Source: Bacteroidales bacterium
GTDB lineage: Bacteria; Bacteroidota; Bacteroidia; Bacteroidales; ML635J-15
Reading direction: 5' to 3'
Assembly (NCBI GenBank): GCA_028701945.1
Contig: JAQVPT010000093.1
Coordinates: 1-11,185, forward strand
Length of the DNA: 11,185 nucleotides
The notes under the pieces were generated by a model. That model ran no database searches, had not been told where the DNA came from, and saw only the letters and a program-made list of their open reading frames with translations. Below, piece after piece: positions 5,629 through 11,185 of the stretch (position 1 is the first letter of the stretch; each line of letters opens with the position of its first letter). Position numbers and translations under genes: made by a program.

Positions 5629-7374
5629 TTATATTGTTATTTTTCTAACACTTTGTTTAGATATTTTTCGGAATTCAGAGGGTGACATTCCATAATAATC
5701 ACGAAAAAGTCGATAATAAGTTGAGCGGGAATTAAATCCAGCATCTTCACCAACCGCATCAATTGTAAGTTGCGAAGCCTCCAACAGTAAATTACCAGCA
5801 TACACTAAGCGAATTCTATTAATATATTCGTTAACACTCATACCATCACTACACTCTTTTATGGCATTAGCCAAATAAGTAGAATTGGTTCCCAGTAAAT
5901 CAGACAAGTCTTTACGACCCAACTTGGGGTCGGTAAATGAATGAGTTTTGTCAAGTAAACTATTTAGCTTACGAAATAGCAATTGTTCTTTACTCAGCGA
6001 TTTTTCTGGAGCATGTTCAATAGCTTTCTCGGCCTGTGTTTCAGCTTGCTGTGTTCGTCTAATCTTCTCAAATAGAATCTTATTTTTGCGGTTTAATCGC
6101 ACAGTATAAAATATGTACCCTACCACTAAAAGGATTAAGAAAATACTTATTATAAATAATATAATCAATCTAGATTTTGAGATTTGATTTTCTAATATTA
6201 ATTTATCCACTTCATAAATGGTGCGCAACTCGTCGAGCTGAGCGGCCATATTAAGATTGCGAAGCGAATCTTTAGCCATCATTACCGTTTCATACATCAG
6301 TGCGGCCTCCATTCCTTTGCCAGCTTTACGCAATATGCGAGCTTTGTTTTCCAGCACGGTCAAGCTACTAATACTATCACCAAAACTAAGCATCCTTTGG
6401 TAGTTGGTATCAGCACATGCAATTGCTTTATCATATTGTCCCAAGTGCTCAAACAATCGCGTTTGCACATGCAATAACTTAAATTGCGATATCATACTAC
6501 GCCCCTCAGCAAGTTCTTCAGCAATATCCATATAATACTCTGCCTGCACAGTATTCCCACTGTTAAAATGAGCAACAACAAGTGCTAAATAACAATACAT
6601 ATAGCGTCCGTTAAGCATAGGTGTGTACCCAAGTTTTTCTCTCTCGAGTTTATAATTGTCAATGGTGGCTTCCCATTTTTCGGCCATGGCAAGCATTTGA
6701 GCGTATTGGTAGTTAGCATCTAGTGTTTCGCACAAAACATTATAAGTACTTAAAAGCAAACTAATATTCTCCTCTTTGGTCAGTCGCTCAATGGCTTCGT
6801 TAAACGATTTTATCGCTAAGTCATAACGTTGCTGTGTTTGGTATAATATCCCAAGTGTATGTGCCGATACACCCAAACCATAATTATTATTGCGAAGCTT
6901 TGCGTCTTCGTACATGAGCTCAGTTTCTCTTATTGCAGTTTGCGTTTTATCTGCATATATCAACAGCTCAATTTTGGCTTCCCAACAGTTGTAATAATTA
7001 TCCCATTGTTTGTGTTTTGCCAGAAACTTGAGGTGGTCTGGTAGCACCATTTCAAGCTCGTCATACATGTTGTAATTATATAAGCAAAACACTTGCTTTT
7101 CACGTGCCTGACTCTCGATATCTACATTGCCTTGTTGTGCAGCTTCCGATCTTAAATGTTCAATTGCTGTAAGTTCTGCATGCAAATCATCGCCCATAGC
7201 AATCAGTGCCAAAATATCGGTTAGTGCATTTAAACGATCCTCGCCTTTAAGTGTAGGAAGCGTTTTTTGGAGGGAGTCAAGAGGACTTTGTTCATTTGCG
7301 ATTGTAACATTTATGCAAAGCGTTAAAATAAAATAACACAAGAAAACAATTATTTTGAAAAATTTATTAGTCAT
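5629..7374 (-). CDS. Membrane-anchored AraC-family regulator with TPR sensor region
   Basis: A 581-residue protein. Residues 1-27 are an N-terminal signal or membrane segment (IIVFLCYFILTLCINVTI). Residues about 30-390 are an all-helical repeat region that includes a clear TPR (about 165-198, YGLGVSAHTLGILYQTQQRY then DLAIKSFNEAIERL). Residues 403-424 are a transmembrane helix (LIILFIISIFLILLVVGYIF), followed by a basic stop-transfer stretch RLNRKNK and a charged coil. Residues about 488-570 are an AraC-type double helix-turn-helix, with KDLSDLLGTNSTYLANAIKE and the signature AGFNSRSTYYRLFRDYYGMS then PSEFRK. The layout puts the TPR region in the periplasm and the DNA-binding domain in the cytoplasm, as in known one-component regulators of this phylum. 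The ligand or partner is unknown. It stands alone, 214 bp upstream of the secreted-protein cluster and divergent from the PEGA gene, so either or itself could be a target. The start has no Shine-Dalgarno sequence but lies downstream of a good promoter. Confidence 0.9.
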   Translation of the reverse strand: MTNKFFKIIVFLCYFILTLCINVTIANEQSPLDSLQKTLPTLKGEDRLNALTDILALIAMGDDLHAELTAIEHLRSEAAQQGNVDIESQAREKQVFCLYNYNMYDELEMVLPDHLKFLAKHKQWDNYYNCWEAKIELLIYADKTQTAIRETELMYEDAKLRNNNYGLGVSAHTLGILYQTQQRYDLAIKSFNEAIERLTKEENISLLLSTYNVLCETLDANYQYAQMLAMAEKWEATIDNYKLEREKLGYTPMLNGRYMYCYLALVVAHFNSGNTVQAEYYMDIAEELAEGRSMISQFKLLHVQTRLFEHLGQYDKAIACADTNYQRMLSFGDSISSLTVLENKARILRKAGKGMEAALMYETVMMAKDSLRNLNMAAQLDELRTIYEVDKLILENQISKSRLIILFIISIFLILLVVGYIFYTVRLNRKNKILFEKIRRTQQAETQAEKAIEHAPEKSLSKEQLLFRKLNSLLDKTHSFTDPKLGRKDLSDLLGTNSTYLANAIKECSDGMSVNEYINRIRLVYAGNLLLEASQLTIDAVGEDAGFNSRSTYYRLFRDYYGMSPSEFRKISKQSVRKITI

Positions 7375-7437
7375 ATTTCTTTTCTGTTAAAATTTGAACA
7401 TCTGTGTAAAGTTTCATATGTTGTTCAAAAGCAACGA

Positions 7438-7469
7438 CAAATGTACAACTGCGTTTAGACATAAACAAA
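7438..7469 (-). promoter_or_regulatory. Promoter of the AraC-family regulator (Bacteroidota consensus)
   Basis: On the minus strand TTTG (7466-7469) and TACATTTG (7438-7445) are separated by exactly 20 nt, matching the TTTG-N19-21-TAnnTTTG consensus for the primary sigma factor of Bacteroidota. Transcription would start near 7431, giving a leader of about 57 nt before the ATG at 7374. Confidence 0.7.
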
Positions 7470-7607
7470 ATAAATTTGACAAATTTTGAGCTCGCAAACA
7501 AATTTGTAATCTCTGAATTAACAGTTAGTAAATGTCAGAACCGTGAGGTTTTTGAGGACAAAAGTTCAAACCATAAGACAATCTAATTGGATGCCTATAG
7601 ATGAAGT

Positions 7608-7769
7608 ATGAGCGATGGTTCTGTTAGGAAATCTGGTATTACACGAAGTGTTGTTTACAGAACTTCTGTCCTTCAAGGATTAAATATCTTACCAGAAAAA
7701 AAGAAAGACAAAGCCAAAAAATATGAACCTGAATATTTGTATATGGATGCAACCTATTTGCCAAATTAA
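7608..7769 (+). pseudogene. Transposase remnant (IS481/rve-like integrase fragment)
   Basis: A 53-codon open stretch reads MSDGSVRKSGITRSVVYRTS, then LQGLNILPEKKKDKAKKYEP, then EYLYMDATYLPN and a stop. This resembles the junction between the helix-turn-helix and the DDE catalytic core in IS481-like or other rve-type transposases, where (S/T)xxxVYRxLxxxGLNxLP is followed by KRYE...(H/Y)xDxxYLP. The aspartate of YMDATYLP would be the first catalytic Asp. The segment between KKYEP and YMD seems shortened compared with the usual PGELxHxD. The rest of the DDE domain is missing, and an in-frame stop (7602-7604) lies just upstream. I read it as a decayed insertion-sequence scar. The family call rests on pattern memory only. 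Confidence 0.5.
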
Positions 7770-7791
7770 AAACAACTTATAAGTAAATTTG
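7757..7791 (+). promoter_or_regulatory. Candidate distal promoter of the PEGA gene
   Basis: TAAATTTG (7784-7791) is a full -7 match, with TTTG at 7757-7760. The 23-nt spacing is slightly longer than the usual 19-21. The TTTG lies inside the transposase remnant, so a mobile-element scar may have contributed part of the promoter. Confidence 0.35.
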
Positions 7792-7810
7792 CAGTTGAAA
7801 AGTTAATTCA

Positions 7811-7842
7811 TTTAGAGAGTTGATAAAAAATTTGTAAATTTG
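7811..7842 (+). promoter_or_regulatory. Proximal promoter of the PEGA gene
   Basis: TAAATTTG (7835-7842) is a full match to the Bacteroidota -7 element, with TTTA (three of four to TTTG) at 7811-7814 and a 20-nt spacing. The predicted leader to the TTG start at 7895 is about 45 nt. Confidence 0.55.
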
Positions 7843-7894
7843 CACGGTTTTTGGCTTATCTTTTGCAATAAAGCAATTATAAAAACTTTGTATC

Positions 7895-9742
7895 TTGAAG
7901 AAACTCTACTTATATCTTATAATATTCTTGCTCACAACAATTGGGAGTTTTTCACAAAGCTTTAGAGTTTTGTCATTTGATGAAGATATGAGCGACCTTT
8001 CTGCAATTAGTGCTGCTCGAAAAGATGTAAACGACCAAAACTGTGCCATAATTAAAATTCTTACAAATCTGGATGGATTATACTTCGAAACTCGTTTGGG
8101 CATCGAAGGTGACATAGTAAATAAAACTGGCGAACACTGGATTTATGTTTCCCCGAGAGAAAAACAATTAAAAGTCATTAAAAAAGGATTCATTCCTCTC
8201 GAATACTCCATTCCGTTTAATATCGAAGAGTCCAAAGTTTATAAAATGACTTTGACTAATGGTGATTTTAATGTAAATGCAGTAAAAAACACAGCAGTAA
8301 CCGAATTTGTCGTAATTAAAACCACCCCTGCAGGTGCTCAGGTTTATATTAACGACAGGCTTAAAGGAGTTTCGCCTTTAACATTTCCATTACTTGAAGG
8401 CGAATATAATTGTCGTATCGAGATGGCTCTCTTCAAAACTGAAGATTTTAACTTTACTCTCGAAGCTGGAAATACTTTAGAAATTGACAAATCACTATCG
8501 GAACTTGACATTTATGGGAAAATATTAATACTTACTAATCCCGAAGGAGAGGTGTATATTGATAATGAGAAAGTTGGTACTGGCTCGTTTGATGGTAGAG
8601 TAATTGAGGGGCTGCATATTGTTAAAATTCAGGCAGAACATTATAAATCTTATGCTAAGGAAATTCTTGTAATTGCAAACAAAGAATATACAATCGAGCA
8701 AACATTAGAACCAAAATTGGGTGTAATATCAGTGCAATCGGAACCACTTGGAGCGTCTATATTTATTGATGGAGAATTTGTAGGAACAACTCCCAAATTT
8801 GTTCGTGATGTTTTTGTCGGCGATAGAGAAATATCAATTGAAAAACAGGGCTACGCAACACATAAGGACAGGATTGCAGTTGAGTATGACCAAACCAAAG
8901 AATTTGTATTTAGGTTAAAATCTGCCAGACAGTTTTTGATTAACACAAAACCACAGGGAGCAGATGTTTATATTAATAATGTACTAATTGGGCAATCACC
9001 AATTGAATTAGAATTAGACTATACAAAGCATAATAAAATAAAAATTAACAAAAACGGGTATCATACAATTTATGATGAATTTCCATCAGGAACACAGTTA
9101 AGTTCAAAAACTTACAATTTAGAAACTGCAGTTCTTGCAAATAAAAATAAGGGGACTACTATCTTTAATAATAAAACAACTAAGGAGGATAGACAAAATG
9201 CCCGTGATAATAGAACTATTTTTGGCTGGTCTTTGTCGGGGCTAAATGCTAGACCTGGTGGAGTGCAAAGTTCGTTTTATTTTAATTTTGGTAATTTATC
9301 TCAATATGCCGTTTTTGTTGATGGCGGATATCAATTCAACAATTATGATAATACGCATATAAACGGTGTCGTTAATTTTCCGAGAATATCAATTGGTGGG
9401 GGATATAATTTATGGTTAGGTGATTTTGCCGTATTAGAAGGATTTATCGCTTATGGACGAGAATTTGCAATGGGCTTGAATTGGGAAAATCATAACATCT
9501 GGGATTATGCTCCTGATATGGTTTATACAAAATGTTATAAAATTGGAGTAAGAGCTGCTGTACGAATTTCACCACATGCAGAACTATTTGGTGCTTATAA
9601 TATTAACGTAACTGATGGTCCTGCTTTCGACGTTTACGGAGAGCAAGCAGAAATTAATGGTGTAAAATATAATTATCAAACTATTTTTCCCGACCGAAAT
9701 AGAGAAAACTGGGAATTAGGAATTAGGTTTGTTCTTTATTAG
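7895..9742 (+). CDS. Exported PEGA-repeat protein with probable C-terminal outer-membrane barrel
   Basis: A 615-residue protein starting at TTG. The TTG is favoured because the signal peptide (MKKLYLYLIIFLLTTIGSFS, 1-20) begins there, no in-frame ATG or GTG lies between it and the stop at 7880-7882, and a start at the next internal methionine would lose the signal. Residues 22-125 form an N-terminal beta-rich domain that begins FRVLSFDEDMSDLSA. Four PEGA domains follow, near 137-203, 209-272, 276-342 and 346-409. Each has the P-x-G-A/E-x-V-Y/F-I-(D/N) core: TTPAGAQVYIND, TNPEGEVYIDN, SEPLGASIFIDG and TKPQGADVYINN. Residues 440-615 have alternating hydrophobic and aromatic strands and end in FVLY, as in outer-membrane barrels. 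PEGA domains are small surface-layer-like beta modules. I infer a barrel-anchored protein with a periplasmic or surface PEGA arm. Partners are unknown. The gene starts divergently from the AraC regulator. Confidence 0.85.
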   Translation: MKKLYLYLIIFLLTTIGSFSQSFRVLSFDEDMSDLSAISAARKDVNDQNCAIIKILTNLDGLYFETRLGIEGDIVNKTGEHWIYVSPREKQLKVIKKGFIPLEYSIPFNIEESKVYKMTLTNGDFNVNAVKNTAVTEFVVIKTTPAGAQVYINDRLKGVSPLTFPLLEGEYNCRIEMALFKTEDFNFTLEAGNTLEIDKSLSELDIYGKILILTNPEGEVYIDNEKVGTGSFDGRVIEGLHIVKIQAEHYKSYAKEILVIANKEYTIEQTLEPKLGVISVQSEPLGASIFIDGEFVGTTPKFVRDVFVGDREISIEKQGYATHKDRIAVEYDQTKEFVFRLKSARQFLINTKPQGADVYINNVLIGQSPIELELDYTKHNKIKINKNGYHTIYDEFPSGTQLSSKTYNLETAVLANKNKGTTIFNNKTTKEDRQNARDNRTIFGWSLSGLNARPGGVQSSFYFNFGNLSQYAVFVDGGYQFNNYDNTHINGVVNFPRISIGGGYNLWLGDFAVLEGFIAYGREFAMGLNWENHNIWDYAPDMVYTKCYKIGVRAAVRISPHAELFGAYNINVTDGPAFDVYGEQAEINGVKYNYQTIFPDRNRENWELGIRFVLY

Positions 9743-9893
9743 AGTCTATTAAAATGTTTCGAGTTTCGGGTTGAATGGTTTCGAGTTTGTTACGAACAAT
9801 GAACTTAGAACCGCGATTTTATTAAAGACTTTTAAACATTTTTTTTATCTTTACATTATAATTAAAGGTATGATTTTTGGTTATTTGCAAAAT
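9743..9893. other. Spacer with short direct repeat and candidate -7 element
   Basis: GTTTCGAGTTT occurs twice, at 9756-9766 and 9778-9788, in TTTCG-rich sequence. TATCTTTA (9846-9853) matches seven of eight positions of the -7 consensus and would serve the next gene, which argues that translation of that gene begins after about 9860. Confidence 0.4.
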
Positions 9894-10679
9894 ATGAAGA
9901 TTTTAATATGTATATTACTCTGTTTTTGTAGTATTGCGGTTTTCGGACAAGCAAAGGAAATTAGCAGAAATACTGTGGATGCACAGTCCTTTAAGTTAGA
10001 TAAACTTGGGAATTTTTACTTTGTCAATCAAAATGTTTTGACTAAAACTGATAAAAATCTAAAGGTTTTGTTTACGTGGGATAACTATTCGTACGGTGAT
10101 ATTAGTTTTGTTGATGTATCTGATCCACTGAGAATATTATTGTATTATGCTGATTTTAATTCCCTTTTGTTTTTGGATAAATATCTTACAGAGTTGAGGG
10201 GGCCTGTTTCGCTTGATGATATAGATATTTATAATAGTGGTGCAATAGCCTCTGCACAGCAAGGTGGTTTTTGGGTATATAATTATCAAAACTCACAAAT
10301 GGCGAGAGTTGATCAAAACCTTAATATTGCTCAAAAAGGTGTTAATCTTTTTTCTCAAATGAAAGATAGTGAGGTTAGCGAACTTCTTGTCTCGACTGAT
10401 TATATCGTATTGCAAAGTAGTAGTAATGTAATTATTGTTTTAGACAAGTTTGCTAATTTTTACACAAAACTTCAATTAAAATTCGAAACGCCTATTTCAC
10501 TTGATAACGAAAAGCTTTTTTATTTTGAAGACACAAAACTTGTTATCTATAATCTTTTGATAAATAGGCAGTTTTTTATTGATATTAACCTAGATAGTGT
10601 TCTCGATATGGAAGTCTCTGGAGATAATCTTTATATCCTTTCTGAAAAATCGTTGATAACTTTTGAAATTCTCTATTAA
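9894..10679 (+). CDS. Secreted protein of unknown function with weak propeller-like repeats
   Basis: Taken from the ATG at 9894, this is a 261-residue protein with a signal peptide MKILICILLCFCSIAVFGQ, cleaved after about residue 18. Longer in-frame starts exist at 9771 and 9870, but they would bury the signal peptide behind extra residues, and the likely -7 element (9846-9853) lies inside the longest version. The mature protein is beta-rich, with recurring motifs of the form (F/L)xLDKxxN or VDQNLNI: FKLDKLGNFYFVNQN, LFLDKYLTEL, ARVDQNLNIA and VLDKFANFYTKL. Phrases such as GGFWVYNYQNSQ and DNLYILSEKSLITFEIL also fit short blades. This resembles a degenerate beta-propeller but is not a confident family match. 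The next gene, a deoxynucleoside kinase, begins 66 bp downstream on the same strand; a functional link is not obvious. Confidence 0.7.
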   Translation: MKILICILLCFCSIAVFGQAKEISRNTVDAQSFKLDKLGNFYFVNQNVLTKTDKNLKVLFTWDNYSYGDISFVDVSDPLRILLYYADFNSLLFLDKYLTELRGPVSLDDIDIYNSGAIASAQQGGFWVYNYQNSQMARVDQNLNIAQKGVNLFSQMKDSEVSELLVSTDYIVLQSSSNVIIVLDKFANFYTKLQLKFETPISLDNEKLFYFEDTKLVIYNLLINRQFFIDINLDSVLDMEVSGDNLYILSEKSLITFEILY

Positions 10680-10715
10680 AATATTTGGGTAAAATCATTT
10701 ATTAGTCTTATTTTT

Positions 10716-10740
10716 ATAAATTAAATTAAATTAAAATTAA
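10716..10740 (+). repeat. Short TTAAA tandem repeat before the kinase
   Basis: A run of the five-base word TTAAA (about four units, the last irregular) sits just upstream of the kinase ATG. Such A/T-rich unstructured leaders are common upstream of Bacteroidota starts that lack a Shine-Dalgarno sequence. No clear -7/-33 pair was found in the 66-bp spacer. Confidence 0.5.
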
Positions 10741-10745
10741 GTCTT

Positions 10746-11185
10746 ATGCATATAGCAGTAGCAGGCAATATTGGTGCGGGAAAGACAACTCTTACAAAAC
10801 TTCTCGCAAAAAATTATGGTTGGTCTCCACATTTCGAAGATGTTGATGATAATCCTTATCTTAAAGATTTCTATGACGACATGCAAAGGTGGTCATTTAA
10901 TTTGCAAGTTTATTTTCTTAATAGTAGGTTTAATCAAATTCTCGAAATTCGGAAATCGGATAAAACAATTATACAGGATAGAACCATTTATGAAGACTCA
11001 TATATTTTTGCACCTAATCTGCATTCGATGGGATTAATGTCAACTCGCGATTTTGACAACTATTTTAGCTTGTTCAGTCTTATGACTACTTTGGTTGAAG
11101 CCCCTGATTTACTTATTTACCTGCGGGCAAGTGTGCCAACTTTAGTACAGCAAATACAAACACGAGGTAGAAAATATGAAAACAC
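10746..11185 (+). CDS. Deoxynucleoside kinase, partial (C-terminus off window)
   Basis: The first 146 residues of a dNK/dGK-dAK-family enzyme. It transfers phosphate from a nucleoside triphosphate to the 5' hydroxyl of deoxynucleosides in cytoplasmic nucleotide salvage. The P-loop is GNIGAGKTT (residues 7-15). The motif QDRTIYEDSYIFA (77-89) matches the family DR(S/T) motif with the following YED. The strand LLIYLRA (122-128) is followed by the lid segment RGRKYE (140-145), which supplies arginines to the phosphates. Family members are roughly 200 residues, so about the last quarter is missing. No frameshift or stop is seen. The ATG is chosen because the P-loop strand MHIAVAGNIG begins there, as in the family. 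Substrate specificity cannot be told from this part. Confidence 0.93.
   Translation, partial: MHIAVAGNIGAGKTTLTKLLAKNYGWSPHFEDVDDNPYLKDFYDDMQRWSFNLQVYFLNSRFNQILEIRKSDKTIIQDRTIYEDSYIFAPNLHSMGLMSTRDFDNYFSLFSLMTTLVEAPDLLIYLRASVPTLVQQIQTRGRKYEN

Larger units (their letters stand above)
7375..7894. other. Divergent intergenic region, 520 bp
   Basis: The spacer lies between the AraC regulator (minus) and the PEGA gene (plus). It contains the regulator promoter at its left end, a transposase remnant in the middle, and two right-facing TAAATTTG elements at its right end. A short CAAATTTG palindrome lies near 7499-7506. No intact gene or RNA gene was recognised. Confidence 0.7.

Noticed and set aside
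7539..7553. AACC-GTGA-GGTT followed by T residues as a terminator
   Set aside because: The stem is only four base pairs and no gene ends nearby on that strand. It may be part of the insertion-sequence scar.
9771..9893. Longer start for the secreted protein at 9771, or at 9870
   Set aside because: The extra residues would hide a clear signal peptide that begins at 9894, and a candidate -7 promoter element lies inside the longest version.
10771..11037. A plus-strand open frame of 88 codons
   Set aside because: It lies inside the deoxynucleoside kinase in another frame. The kinase frame shows the P-loop, DRT and lid motifs.

Overview
The window looks like chromosomal DNA of a Bacteroidota bacterium, probably class Bacteroidia. 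The DNA is AT-rich. Two proteins end in a type IX secretion (T9SS) sorting domain. Other families typical of the phylum are present: a FISUMP-domain surface protein, a TlpA-like thioredoxin lipoprotein-type protein, and a TPR/transmembrane/AraC regulator. Promoters fit the phylum's TTTG-N19-21-TAnnTTTG consensus. No more precise taxonomic call can be made from sequence alone.

Left half (1-5414, all minus strand). Reading in the direction of transcription there is a small degenerate GIY-YIG-like protein, a 162-aa T9SS-sorted protein, a 585-aa secreted FISUMP protein with a repeat stalk, a hairpin in a low-complexity spacer, a periplasmic TlpA-like thioredoxin, a second 162-aa T9SS-sorted protein (151/162 residues identical to the first by my alignment), and a second stalk protein that runs off the left edge. 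It is therefore a duplicated two-gene cassette (small T9SS protein + stalk protein) with a thioredoxin gene between the copies. The stalks are built from in-frame 129-bp (43-aa) and 96-bp (32-aa) repeats that resemble phage tail-fibre repeats. The repeats are nearly identical between the two genes at DNA level, while the N-terminal domains are only about 62% identical in protein, which points to concerted evolution. I infer a cell-surface or secreted system with variable stalk length. The thioredoxin may service the cysteines of the FISUMP domain.

Middle (5415-7894, minus then intergenic). A membrane-anchored AraC-family regulator with a TPR sensor region (5629-7374) is preceded by a textbook Bacteroidota promoter. 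The 520-bp divergent spacer upstream of it holds a transposase remnant (7608-7769) and two TAAATTTG promoter elements facing right.

Right part (7895-11185, plus strand). A 615-aa exported protein has four PEGA repeats and a probable C-terminal outer-membrane barrel; it starts at an unusual TTG. It is followed by a secreted protein of unknown function with weak propeller-like repeats, then by a deoxynucleoside kinase cut off by the right edge. These three are consecutive but each has its own upstream spacer, so they need not form one operon.
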